Shown here in pieces: positions 24,116-31,956 of a DNA stretch of 39,580 nucleotides. How positions within the stretch are numbered: the first letter of the stretch is position 1; every line of letters begins with the position of its first letter. Under the pieces are notes generated by a model that made no database searches, was not told where the DNA came from, and worked only from the letters and a program-made list of their open reading frames with translations. The stretch comes from an uncultured Clostridia bacterium. Lineage in GTDB: Bacteria > Bacillota > Clostridia > Saccharofermentanales > Saccharofermentanaceae. The DNA is taken from NCBI GenBank assembly GCA_946407705.1, contig CAMJPC010000019.1, positions 1 through 39,580 on the forward strand. The letters are read 5' to 3'. A program made the position numbers and the translations under genes.

Positions 24116-25045
24116 TTATCTTCTCCCGCTAAGCGCAAAGAAAGGCGCATCGATCCACTGCCCTTCAAATCCTTCAGCCAGGGGCTTCAGGCATTCGTCA
24201 GCTACTATCACGTCGTACCCGCCGTTCATGACGAGTTCCGTGAATTCATCTTCTTCGGTGATCTTTACGTCACCTGTTTCTTTTATCTCATCGTGAAGCG
24301 CGAAATAAGTTGCGATGTCGCACTTTATTCCGGCGTCACGGAGCGTCTTTCCGAAAACCTCATCGTGGCAGACAAGAACCTTGCCGGAAGGTATCTTCGA
24401 AGCAAGTTCCGATGCCTTGCTGCTGAAGATCTCATAAGGTCTTCCGAGGCTCTTTGCAGCTTCGATCCCCGAAGAGGAAGATGCGGTGATCTTCGTGTCA
24501 GGTCCGATGTTTCTGATGTCATCTAGAGTGACAGACAAAGACCCGTCGCCGTATGTCAGGGGAGTCTTTCCGAGAACTATCTCCTTAAGGTCTCCTTCAC
24601 CGGAACGGAAGTTCTCGAACAAAGCCTTGTAAGCAAGCGCTTCGCCGTCGTCGTAGAGCTTCATTCCGTCAGTTGCGATCGTAAGGACAGGAATGCCGGT
24701 CTCGTTTTCGATCATGCGCTTAAGTGCCTTGTAGTCCGTTGCAATGGTCGCGGGAACGGGCGTTCCAACCAAAGCCACGAATGAAGCGTCGATCCTCTCC
24801 AATGCAGAAGCGATCTTCGATACGAGGAGCTTGTCTCTTCCGAGGATCGCGTCCATGTCACGGAGTCCCGCGGAGAAAACGGCAGACCTGACGTCAGACC
24901 ACCTCGGTTCGTCAAAACCGCAGATGTTGCCGGTGCAGCCGCCCGCGTCGATTATTACTATCAGTCCGCCCAGACCGTAAAGAACGGATACCGCGCCCGA
25001 CTGGTCAGGTGCGAACGGCGTTAAAACTTTCCGCAATCCCTTCAT
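24116..25045 (-). CDS. NifD/K-like protein, small subunit of pair 1
   Basis: 309 aa, nitrogenase component 1 family but much shorter than NifD/K. The N terminus matches the other small subunit: SGAVSVLYGLGG, then DAGGC37, a second Cys at 42 (NICG), and DEPRW. C37 corresponds to the second P-cluster cysteine; position one is not Cys. A Rossmann-type ILGRDKLLVSKI follows. It overlaps the large subunit by 4 nt with an AAGGAGG inside that gene. With the large partner it could supply Cys ligands for one bridging [4Fe-4S] cluster, as in DPOR and CfbD enzymes. Reaction unknown. Confidence 0.87.
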   Translation of the reverse strand: MKGLRKVLTPFAPDQSGAVSVLYGLGGLIVIIDAGGCTGNICGFDEPRWSDVRSAVFSAGLRDMDAILGRDKLLVSKIASALERIDASFVALVGTPVPATIATDYKALKRMIENETGIPVLTIATDGMKLYDDGEALAYKALFENFRSGEGDLKEIVLGKTPLTYGDGSLSVTLDDIRNIGPDTKITASSSSGIEAAKSLGRPYEIFSSKASELASKIPSGKVLVCHDEVFGKTLRDAGIKCDIATYFALHDEIKETGDVKITEEDEFTELVMNGGYDVIVADECLKPLAEGFEGQWIDAPFFALSGRR

Positions 25046-26352
25046 GCGCGTGCCTCCTTCATGGTCTTGTTTATCTCGTTCATGAGCTTAGTGATCCCCT
25101 GGAATCCGAACGGCTGGATGTCGCTGTTCCAGGCGATGTTCGGAATTTCCGGGCAGTAGAATGCCGCGTCCTTTCCGAGGCTGATGTGCGCCTTTGAATC
25201 CGATACGTCGTAGTAGAGCATCGTCGGATCCATGTTGCAGTAGATCTTCGTGTCAGGCGAGAGCTCGGCGAGCTTGCTGACATATTTGAACTTCTCGGGC
25301 GCCAATGTTCCGTAGATCTCGTCAACGCCGAAGCCGTATCTTGCGAGCGAGAGCGCCAGCTCGAACGGATCCGCATTGAGGCACTCGCCGATGTTGAAGG
25401 TCAGACCCGGGTAAGCTTCCTTGAGGGAAATGACCGCCTTCTCCGCTTCTGCTTCTTCGGCGGAGAAATCGAATTCCATCCCGGCCGCGTTCGCAAAAGA
25501 ACGGTACTGGAGGGCTGTCCTTTTCACGTCATGGACTCTCGTCAGCTCGATGTAAGGTATGCCCAAGCGCTGGCTCATATCGTGCGCAGCGGCCCTTACT
25601 TCGGGGTTTGTAACAATGTTAAAGTTGGCGGAAGCCATCTTGAGGAACTCCTCGTACGTGCTGCATGTGGAGATCTGGCGGATGTGTTTTACGCCGGCAG
25701 CGAAAAGCATTTTCTGCAGCTCGCCGTCCTCAAGCGGAGCGAAATTTCCTATGATGTTGACGCTCCTCGGATCTTTTTCCATGGGTTCAAGAAGTGAATA
25801 CAGAGTCTGCCTGACATGGACCATCGGGGGTCTTCTTCCCTCTCTGGTGAGAGCGTACATGTAGCAGGGCCTGACCCTCGTTTCATCATTCAAAGCCCTC
25901 TCGCATGCAGAGCAGACTCTCTCCATATCGGTGCCGAGGAGAGCGTCCACGCATGTGATGCAGATCATGACGACCCTGGGCTTGTTTCCCTTCTTTTCGA
26001 GATGCGATACGACTTCGCATACAGCGTCAGGGATCCTCTTAAGATGTCTTCCGGTAACGAGATCGGTCTCGTCCATCATGAGATAGAAGAACCTGTCTTT
26101 GTACTGGGGCATTGAGCTTACGATTGAAGTATTTCTTCCGCAGCATCCGGGCGATACTATGAGCATGACCGACTCGGGCACGGAAAGACCTGCTCTCTTT
26201 ACACCGAATCCCTCGGCTCCGGGAGAGTTGTATGCAAGCGTCGCGGGCGAACTGTAGACAAGGCCGTGTCCGCTCAGGAGCTCAGAAGGTATGTTGTCTT
26301 TACCGAGTTCCGCGATCTTTGCAGCTGTATATCTGACTGCCGTTCTTGTCAT
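25042..26352 (-). CDS. NifD/K-like protein, large subunit of pair 1
   Basis: 436 aa. C70-C71 (SPGCCGRNT) and C131/C134 (ICITCVDALLGTD) stand at the second and third P-cluster cysteine positions of NifD/K; the ITCxDxLLGTD form is close to the NifD/K third motif. The first cysteine is absent, so a nitrogenase-type [8Fe-7S] P-cluster is unlikely. Further Cys pairs (C147, C150) are present. The C-terminal half (about 190-430) has two more Rossmann-like repeats. It starts 3 nt after the NifH-like gene, the expected place for the partner that receives its electrons. Confidence 0.88.
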   Translation of the reverse strand: MTRTAVRYTAAKIAELGKDNIPSELLSGHGLVYSSPATLAYNSPGAEGFGVKRAGLSVPESVMLIVSPGCCGRNTSIVSSMPQYKDRFFYLMMDETDLVTGRHLKRIPDAVCEVVSHLEKKGNKPRVVMICITCVDALLGTDMERVCSACERALNDETRVRPCYMYALTREGRRPPMVHVRQTLYSLLEPMEKDPRSVNIIGNFAPLEDGELQKMLFAAGVKHIRQISTCSTYEEFLKMASANFNIVTNPEVRAAAHDMSQRLGIPYIELTRVHDVKRTALQYRSFANAAGMEFDFSAEEAEAEKAVISLKEAYPGLTFNIGECLNADPFELALSLARYGFGVDEIYGTLAPEKFKYVSKLAELSPDTKIYCNMDPTMLYYDVSDSKAHISLGKDAAFYCPEIPNIAWNSDIQPFGFQGITKLMNEINKTMKEARA

Positions 26353-26355
26353 GAC

Positions 26356-27105
26356 TTAACCCTCGCCGAGCAGCTTTTTTGCCAGCCCGATGAATCTCTG
26401 TGAAGCCTCGCAGTCAGGTCTTCCCTCGACTGCCGTCTTTCCCATGTCCTCGCACTCGTTGATGTCGTCGGATCTCGGGATCTCGGCGATGACATCGATA
26501 CCGTGTTCCTTTGCGAATGCGTACACTTTCTCGGTCTCTCCGGGAACGTTCCTGTGGTTTAAGATCACGCCTCCGACGTGAGCGTATCCCCTGTCCTCGA
26601 AATTCCTGACCGCCTGGCAGATGTTGTTGGCAGCATAGAGCGCCATCTTCTCACCTGAGGTTACGATGAGGACCTGTTCCGCATAGCCTTCCCTGATCGG
26701 AGCTGCAAAGCCGCCGCAGACGACGTCACCGAGGACATCGTAGAGAACGACGTCAGGCTTCCGGTTCTTGAAAAGCTCAAGCTCGTCAAGGAGGTTGAAT
26801 GTTGCAATGATGCCTCTTCCGGCACAGCCGAGGCCCGGTGTGGGTCCGCCCGTCTCGATGCAGAGTATGCCTCCGTAGCCCTCTGCGGAGACCTCTTCCG
26901 CGGATGTGGGTTCCACGCCGTCCTTGAGGATCTCTATTACAGGCTTCAGGGGTTTGCCGCCCAGAAGGTTTATGGTCGAATCAGCCTTGGGATCGCAGCC
27001 GATCTGTATGACGCTCTTGCCGAGGCTCGCGAAAGCTGCGGCGAGATTTGAGGTAACGGTGGATTTTCCTATTCCGCCCTTGCCGTAAACTGCGATCTTA
27101 AGCAT
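26356..27105 (-). CDS. NifH-like [4Fe-4S] ATPase (BchL/NifH family)
   Basis: 249 aa. Walker A GKGGIGKS (9-16), the cluster ligands C94 (GLGCAGRGI) and C130 (DVVCGGFA), and DPKADST are all present, so it should bind a [4Fe-4S] cluster between two subunits and use ATP for electron transfer to a NifDK-like partner. It is shorter than NifH (about 275-295 aa). I start it at 27105: [11 protein letters not shown] is the family start and an AAAGGAG lies 7 nt upstream. A longer frame back to 27363 would run through the promoter. It is the first gene of the eleven-gene operon. Confidence 0.95.
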   Translation of the reverse strand: MLKIAVYGKGGIGKSTVTSNLAAAFASLGKSVIQIGCDPKADSTINLLGGKPLKPVIEILKDGVEPTSAEEVSAEGYGGILCIETGGPTPGLGCAGRGIIATFNLLDELELFKNRKPDVVLYDVLGDVVCGGFAAPIREGYAEQVLIVTSGEKMALYAANNICQAVRNFEDRGYAHVGGVILNHRNVPGETEKVYAFAKEHGIDVIAEIPRSDDINECEDMGKTAVEGRPDCEASQRFIGLAKKLLGEG

Positions 27106-27220
27106 AAAAATACTCCTTTGCCCAATGACGGACGAAGGAGCGCCTAAAGAACTTCTTACCGAAAGTTTTTTACGACTATTCCCGCTCGGAAACCACCTTG
27201 CCGTCAGAGTCTGTTTTTCT
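27106..27220 (-). promoter_or_regulatory. Structured 5' leader of the NifH/Hyp/HydF operon (candidate RNA switch)
   Basis: About 115 nt of untranslated leader. On the minus strand an outer helix TGACGG (27201-27206) with CCGTCA (27126-27131) encloses GAGCG with CGCTC and an apical hairpin AACTT/AAGTT. A short AAG/CTT pairing flanks the second helix. The outer helix closes about 20 nt before the ATG, so it could affect ribosome access. I do not recognise a known riboswitch class in it. Confidence 0.4.
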
Positions 27221-27226
27221 GATTTC

Positions 27227-27255
27227 ATTCTAATTCGCGCGTATATGATAGTCAA
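27227..27255 (-). promoter_or_regulatory. Promoter of the NifH/Hyp/HydF operon
   Basis: Minus strand: -35 TTGACT (27250-27255), 17 bp, -10 TAGAAT (27227-27232). It is the only good promoter seen before the eleven genes, so transcription probably starts near 27220. Confidence 0.75.
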
Positions 27256-27357
27256 ATGGTTTTCGGCATTTGTCGGAAATCGACGGCAAAAAACCACGTT
27301 ATCGGCACAAAAAAGCATCTTAAAGGTATCAAATAGTCGTTTTTTCTTTAGATTTCG

Positions 27358-27385
27358 TTGCAAATCAAAAAATCTTTGATAAAAT
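27358..27385 (+). promoter_or_regulatory. Promoter of the small membrane protein gene
   Basis: -35 TTGCAA (27358-27363), 16 bp, -10 TAAAAT (27380-27385), divergent from the NifH operon promoter about 100 bp away. Confidence 0.6.
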
Positions 27386-27391
27386 CATTTC

Positions 27392-27413
27392 GGTTGGAAA
27401 CATAATTCCAACC
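27392..27413 (+). promoter_or_regulatory. Perfect 8-bp inverted repeat in the leader
   Basis: GGTTGGAA and TTCCAACC separated by 6 nt, placed right after the transcription start and before the AAGGAGG site. It may be an operator or a 5' mRNA-stabilising hairpin. Confidence 0.5.
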
Positions 27414-27436
27414 TGCTTTTTAAGGAGGATTTATAT

Positions 27437-27694
27437 ATGCCAGGAAAAACACAGGGAATCGTAAGTATGGTATGCGGACTTGTTTCCATCTTCGGAAGCT
27501 ATTCTTTCGGTGTTGGTATCGTCATCGCTATCGTTGGTCTCGTAATGAACAAGAAGGCTGAAGCAGCCGGATATCAGGGAACACCTCTCAAGGTTGGTAA
27601 GATCACATCCATCATCGGTCTGATCCTTTCCATCATCGGTCTCATCCTCGGTATCGTTTTCGCTATCGCAGCAGCTGCTATTCAGAGCAGATAA
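27437..27694 (+). CDS. Small DUF4190-like two-helix membrane protein
   Basis: 85 aa. Two hydrophobic segments (about 8-35 and 52-80), the second with an isoleucine/glycine repeat (SIIGLILSIIGLILG), separated by a short basic loop NKKAEA. This resembles DUF4190 domain proteins of Gram-positive bacteria. An AAGGAGG lies 8 nt before the ATG. The gene has its own promoter, leader hairpin and strong terminator, which suggests high, independent expression. Function unknown. Confidence 0.85.
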   Translation: MPGKTQGIVSMVCGLVSIFGSYSFGVGIVIAIVGLVMNKKAEAAGYQGTPLKVGKITSIIGLILSIIGLILGIVFAIAAAAIQSR

Positions 27695-27721
27695 TCTGAT
27701 CACTCAGGATTAAAAGCAACA

Positions 27722-27759
27722 AAATACCTCGAAAGTCACGCACTTTCGGGGTATTTTTT
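27722..27759 (+). terminator. Terminator of the small membrane protein gene
   Basis: A 15-bp stem (27722-27736 with 27742-27756, one G-T pair) around a CACGC loop, ending in TTTTTT. Confidence 0.92.
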
Positions 27760-27797
27760 ATTGGATTTTCTTCATTTTTATTAAACAATTTGCAATA

Positions 27798-27823
27798 ACT
27801 AACTGTATAATTTATTAGTTAGT
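27798..27823 (+). promoter_or_regulatory. Inverted repeat bracketing the -10 box of the LtaS-like gene
   Basis: ACTAACT (27798-27804) and AGTTAGT (27817-27823) flank a perfect TATAAT (27806-27811). The symmetry around the -10 box suggests a repressor site. The -35 box is poor. Confidence 0.5.
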
Positions 27824-27851
27824 GAATTGAAAGGGTTTAGTATTAAAGACT

Positions 27852-29897
27852 ATGCGACGTTTTGAGTTCATTCTTTACGTATTCTTTTACGAAGTTGTGT
27901 TCGGTTTCTCGGTATACGGTTTCGGATATTTCTCATCCATGCCGTTTACCCTGCTCTGGTCGATAATCCTCGGCGCACCTGCGGTGCTCATCCTCTCGAA
28001 CCTGAAGGGCAAAAAACTGCTCCCGATAGTCGACGGACTTCTCCGCTGCCTATACGCGATCCCGTTCCTTGTCGAGTATTTCATCTACATGCAGTTCAAG
28101 GAACTCTACGACCTCAACACCATAATGAACGGTGCGGGCGGAGCGCTCACCGGATTCACCACCACCATCCTGGGCCTCATTTTCAGCCCTCTGGGAATCT
28201 TCCACCTGTTCCTGTATTCCATCCCTCTCTCTATCCTCATCATGGATCTGAAGAGAAAGACATACGACTACAGCCAGCCTGACAAGCAGGTTAAGACGGC
28301 AACCGCAGTTGCGATCCCCGTCTGCCTGGTATTCAACATAATCATCATCGCCTGCATTCCTTCCGCAAGGACAATCGTAGGCGCTGAGTACAACTATCCT
28401 AAGGCAGTCCAGGCTTTCGGCTACATGGAAGGTACGGCATTAGACGTCAAGGCTCTCCTTTTCGGTTCGGGCGGAGATTTCCAGGTCGTTAAGAACCCTG
28501 CTAACCTTCAAACATCCAAGCCTGACGAATCCAACCCGGGTGAGTCCAATCCCGGCGAATCCGTTCCCGGTGAATCAGGACCTGCTCCCACGCCGACTCC
28601 CGCACCCCAGCCTCAGACCATGGACATCGATTTCACCTCCCTCGCGCAGAAGGGCGGCAAGATCGCGACACTCGCAAATTACTGCGCAAATGTTGAGCCT
28701 ACATACACCAACAGCATGACGGGCAAGTTCAAGGGCAAGAACCTCATCATGATCACGGCAGAGGCTTTCACCGCTGAAGCCATCGATCCCGAGCTCACGC
28801 CAACACTCTACAGACTTGCAACCAAGGGCATCCAGTTCACCGATTCCTATGTTCCCGCAACCGCAGGAACGACGGGCGGCGAGTTCTCACACATTTTCGG
28901 ACTTCTCCCCACATCAGGCGGTAAGTCCTTCACCAACATGATCGACAACGGCTGCACCTATTTCACGATGGGCCAGCGTCTCAATGCCGAAGGTTACTAC
29001 GGCCAGGCATTCCACAACAACGACTACAAGTACTACAGCCGTAACAAGACCCATACCAAGCTCGGCTACAGCGCAGGCTTCATGGGCATCTACAACGGCA
29101 TGGAGCAGTGGGTAAACTACCACCAGTGGCCTGAGAGCGACTACGACATGTTCCAGGGTACGATCCCGCTCTACATCAACCAGGATCACTTCAACATCTA
29201 CTACATGTCCGTTTCCGGACACAGCGGATACACCAGGGCAGGCAACGCAATGTCGAAAAAGCACTGGGACGAGACCGCTTCTCTTGACGGAAAGAACTCC
29301 GAGGCCGTACGTGCATACAAGGCCTGCAACATGGACCTTGATCAGGGCCTCAAGTATCTCGTCGACAGACTCGAGGAGTGCGGCAAGGCTGATGACACCG
29401 TTATCTGCATCGTAGCCGACCACTTCCCTTACGGACTCGATCCGGATGCTTCGCTCGGCAACATGCCCAAGCTTTCAGAGCTCTACGGATATGAGGTCAA
29501 GAACTACATCCAGCGTGACCATAACCGCATCATCATGTGGTGCGGCAGCCTTGAGAAGGAAGATCCGATCGTAGTCGATACTCCTACGACCAGCCTCGAC
29601 ATCCTTCCTACCCTGATGAACCTTTTCGGCATCAAGTACGACTCAAGACTTCTTCCCGGCCGTGACGTCTTCTCCGATTCAATGCCTCTCGCATTCAATC
29701 TCAACTACGACTGGAAGACAGACCGCGGAACATATCTGAGTTCCACGGGCACGTTTACTCCGAAGGACGACAAGACCGAGATCCCTGAAGACTACGTTAA
29801 GAACGTAAAGAGCATCGTCAGCAACAAGATCAAATACTGTAAGAATATGGTCGGCACCAATTTCTTCAAGCTGGCGGTCGGCGATCCGAATTCGTAG
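27852..29897 (+). CDS. LtaS-type phosphoglycerol transferase (sulfatase-fold membrane enzyme)
   Basis: 681 aa. Five or so N-terminal membrane segments (about 8-180), an extracellular linker with NPGES repeats and a Pro/Thr-rich stretch (about 225-256), then the sulfatase-like catalytic domain. Metal and catalytic residues of LtaS are visible: E304 (MITAEAF), nucleophile T340 or T341 (ATAGTTGGE), and D523-H524 (IVADHFPYG). LtaS enzymes move glycerol phosphate from phosphatidylglycerol to lipoteichoic acid or related glycans on the outer face of the membrane. It has its own promoter region and terminator. Exact polymer unknown. Confidence 0.93.
   Translation: MRRFEFILYVFFYEVVFGFSVYGFGYFSSMPFTLLWSIILGAPAVLILSNLKGKKLLPIVDGLLRCLYAIPFLVEYFIYMQFKELYDLNTIMNGAGGALTGFTTTILGLIFSPLGIFHLFLYSIPLSILIMDLKRKTYDYSQPDKQVKTATAVAIPVCLVFNIIIIACIPSARTIVGAEYNYPKAVQAFGYMEGTALDVKALLFGSGGDFQVVKNPANLQTSKPDESNPGESNPGESVPGESGPAPTPTPAPQPQTMDIDFTSLAQKGGKIATLANYCANVEPTYTNSMTGKFKGKNLIMITAEAFTAEAIDPELTPTLYRLATKGIQFTDSYVPATAGTTGGEFSHIFGLLPTSGGKSFTNMIDNGCTYFTMGQRLNAEGYYGQAFHNNDYKYYSRNKTHTKLGYSAGFMGIYNGMEQWVNYHQWPESDYDMFQGTIPLYINQDHFNIYYMSVSGHSGYTRAGNAMSKKHWDETASLDGKNSEAVRAYKACNMDLDQGLKYLVDRLEECGKADDTVICIVADHFPYGLDPDASLGNMPKLSELYGYEVKNYIQRDHNRIIMWCGSLEKEDPIVVDTPTTSLDILPTLMNLFGIKYDSRLLPGRDVFSDSMPLAFNLNYDWKTDRGTYLSSTGTFTPKDDKTEIPEDYVKNVKSIVSNKIKYCKNMVGTNFFKLAVGDPNS
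28533..28577 (+). repeat. Three 15-bp repeats coding NPGES linker units
   Basis: Three in-frame 15-bp units (28533, 28548, 28563) encode NPGES, NPGES and VPGES in the extracellular linker of the LtaS-like protein. Third-position differences show the peptide is kept while the DNA drifts. Confidence 0.8.
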
Positions 29898-29923
29898 TAA
29901 GAGATAATTTCAAGCAACAAAAA

Positions 29924-29952
29924 GGCCCGCGGTAATTGCCGCGGGTCTTTTT
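29924..29952. terminator. Bidirectional terminator between convergent genes
   Basis: Stem GGCCCGCGG (29924-29932) with CCGCGGGTC (29939-29947), A-run before and TTTTT after, so it can work in both directions for the LtaS-like gene and the convergent gene at 30009. Confidence 0.85.
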
Positions 29953-30008
29953 AGTGCAGGCTGATTGGGAGTGATCGAAAACATCTTGGAACCAGCGATC
30001 GTCTGAAT

Positions 30009-30443
30009 TTATTTGCTTTTCGACAGACACTTGTAGACATTCATCAGGATAAGGGAGAAGCCGCACACTTCAGCGGAGCTCATGATCCTTTTCTTATAGA
30101 TCCGGCCGTTATCATACAGATAATCCCAAAGTGATGACAATACCAGATCTTTTTCCTCCTCCCATATCGAAAAGGATCTGCCTATCATTTCGTACTGCCT
30201 GTGCGAAAGCGGCCTCATCAGTTCACGTTTGGTATCTTCATCTGCCTCTTCGAAATCCTGTACGGTACCTTCAGCGATCTGCTTCGAATAATACTGAAAG
30301 ACCTGAAAAAGATATCCGAAATTGTCCATCAGATAACTGTGCATGACCGGATAATCCTTTTCCTCGATATCGAGGAAATCCTTCAGTTTTTCAACCTTCC
30401 CGATGAATTCCTCATCGTATCTGATTATCTTATCTGATGCCAT
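30009..30443 (-). CDS. Hypothetical protein
   Basis: 144 aa, not recognised. It is predicted to be soluble, helical and acidic at the start (DEEFIGKVEKLKDFLDIEEKDY), with no Cys-rich motif or signal peptide. I start it at the ATG at 30443, which has AGAGGA upstream; a longer frame back to 30551 has no good site. Upstream, a 14-bp tandem AGCATAT repeat lies at 30473-30486. It follows the DUF4405 gene after 131 nt, so it may be read separately. It could be a regulatory or stress protein, but nothing supports a specific role. Confidence 0.7.
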   Translation of the reverse strand: MASDKIIRYDEEFIGKVEKLKDFLDIEEKDYPVMHSYLMDNFGYLFQVFQYYSKQIAEGTVQDFEEADEDTKRELMRPLSHRQYEMIGRSFSIWEEEKDLVLSSLWDYLYDNGRIYKKRIMSSAEVCGFSLILMNVYKCLSKSK

Positions 30444-30574
30444 GTTCTTTCCTCTTAGCAGCAAAAACTTATAGCATATAGCATATATCTTTTGAGTCAT
30501 TTTTGGAAAACCGTGCCGCCAAGTCACGATCCGAATAAACCCGATCTGCAAAACATGACATCAAGAGACCGTCT

Positions 30575-31252
30575 TCATTTGATACCGTTTTCTTTTCCAC
30601 CGGCTGCCTTGATAAGTCTTACGGTGTTTGCGCCTGTGAATGCGAAAAAGAACAGCACCGAAAGGTTTTCGAGAAATACTATTACCGCGGCCTTATCGTA
30701 ATCGAACATCGCGAAATGCGTTCTGAAAAAGATGTACCCCGGAATGCCGTTCCTCAGGAAAAAACAAAGTCCCGAGCCCGCCATGCAGAGAAATATAACG
30801 TTAAGCACGGTCTTAACCGCTTGGGACGGCTTAACTTTGGCCGTCATGGCCGGCAGGTGAAGTCCCAGATGATATCCCATCAGGATGAAGGACCAGAATG
30901 ACATGGATAGGTGGAACTGCCTCGCGAACGTTATCGGCAGCAGTCCGTACATGAAAGGCATCGCATGCGAGCTCATGCTTATGCCGCACACCGCGGTAAG
31001 CGCTATGGACGCCAAAAGCAGCGTGTTCACTACGGTCGAGACGACACGGTAAGCCGTATATCTGCCCTTGAAAAGTGATGAGTACCATTTCCTGTTTAGT
31101 ATGTTGTGAACGATCAGTACGACCGTCATCGATATGCCAAGCCACTCATGAAGCGCTTCACCCGTGACCTGATATGCCATCAGGCAGAGCAGAAGGGCGG
31201 TCATGGAAATATCGACTGCCGGCCTGATCCGGTTGTTCTTCGTGTCTGCCAT
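30575..31252 (-). CDS. DUF4405 membrane protein, cytochrome b-like
   Basis: 225 aa with about six membrane segments. Histidines inside or at the ends of helices (GEALHEWLG, LIVHNIL, ARQFHLSM, GYHLGLHL) are spaced as in b-type haem proteins of the DUF4405 family, so electron transfer through the membrane is likely. It follows the flavodoxin lipoprotein by 20 nt and is the last gene of the TetR-controlled group. The sequence cannot show whether haem is bound. Confidence 0.88.
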   Translation of the reverse strand: MADTKNNRIRPAVDISMTALLLCLMAYQVTGEALHEWLGISMTVVLIVHNILNRKWYSSLFKGRYTAYRVVSTVVNTLLLASIALTAVCGISMSSHAMPFMYGLLPITFARQFHLSMSFWSFILMGYHLGLHLPAMTAKVKPSQAVKTVLNVIFLCMAGSGLCFFLRNGIPGYIFFRTHFAMFDYDKAAVIVFLENLSVLFFFAFTGANTVRLIKAAGGKENGIK

Positions 31253-31272
31253 GATGCGCCCTCCCTTTTATA

Positions 31273-31944
31273 TCAATTAAGACCTTCTATCCAGGAACGG
31301 ATCGAATCTGCGGATGCTCCCGCGCCGAATCTCTTTCCCTTCTGCCAGTCACCGGTTCCGGCTCTTTCGGCAAGGTTCTTATCGCTTCTGCCGACTCCGC
31401 TGCTTGCAGACGTGCAGAACGGGATCATCTTTATGCCGTCGAACTTATAGCTCTCTACGAAAGTATCCAGGATCCTGGGCTCTTCTCCCCACCAGATCGG
31501 ATAACCGATGTAAACCGTCTTGTAACCGCTTAAATCTACTGTGCTGCTTGCTATCTCAGGGCGTGATTTCTTGTTGTTCTGTTCTTTCGTTGAACGGCTG
31601 TTCTTGTCGTTCCAGTTCAGATCGGCATCGCTGTAAGGCTTGGCGGGCTTTATCTCATAAAGGTCGCCGTTCGTGATGGATGCGATCTTCTCCGCGACAT
31701 CTTTCGTTGTTCCGGTAGCCGAGAAATATACGACCAGAACATCTTTTCCCGCCTTTGTATCTTCGGCAGAAGTCGCTTCACTTGTTGCTTCAGTCTCCTT
31801 TTCCGTTGCAGCTGAAGTCTCCGCTGTCTGCGTCGTTGCGGCAGTTGTTGTTTCCTGTGCTGACGTGGTCACTGCGGCGCTTCCTGAGCATGCCGTAAGG
31901 CCGAACATCATTAAAACTGCGATCGATGATACTGACTTTTTCAT
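31273..31944 (-). CDS. Flavodoxin-domain lipoprotein
   Basis: 223 aa. Lipoprotein signal with lipobox LTAC and C19, then a Thr/Ala/Glu-rich spacer (about 25-65), then a flavodoxin fold. The FMN phosphate loop is YFSATGTTKDVAE and the second flavin loop includes GYPIWWGEEP. It would therefore be anchored on the outer face of the membrane and carry electrons there. Position between an aldo/keto reductase and a haem-like membrane protein suggests a quinone- or electrophile-linked redox chain. All three genes are tightly packed. Confidence 0.92.
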   Translation of the reverse strand: MKKSVSSIAVLMMFGLTACSGSAAVTTSAQETTTAATTQTAETSAATEKETEATSEATSAEDTKAGKDVLVVYFSATGTTKDVAEKIASITNGDLYEIKPAKPYSDADLNWNDKNSRSTKEQNNKKSRPEIASSTVDLSGYKTVYIGYPIWWGEEPRILDTFVESYKFDGIKMIPFCTSASSGVGRSDKNLAERAGTGDWQKGKRFGAGASADSIRSWIEGLN

Positions 31945-31956
31945 TTTCTTTTCTCC

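Noticed and set aside
17004..27105. A true nitrogen-fixation (nif) operon
   Set aside because: The first P-cluster cysteine is missing in all four NifD/K-like proteins, they are too short, and nifB, nifE and nifN are not present as such.
26356..27363. NifH-like protein with 86 extra N-terminal residues
   Set aside because: The extension covers the promoter and leader, is unlike any NifH, and the ATG at 27105 has an ideal ribosome binding site.
27431..27703. 90-residue minus-strand frame opposite the small membrane protein
   Set aside because: The plus-strand gene has promoter, ribosome binding site, membrane segments and terminator; the reverse frame has none.
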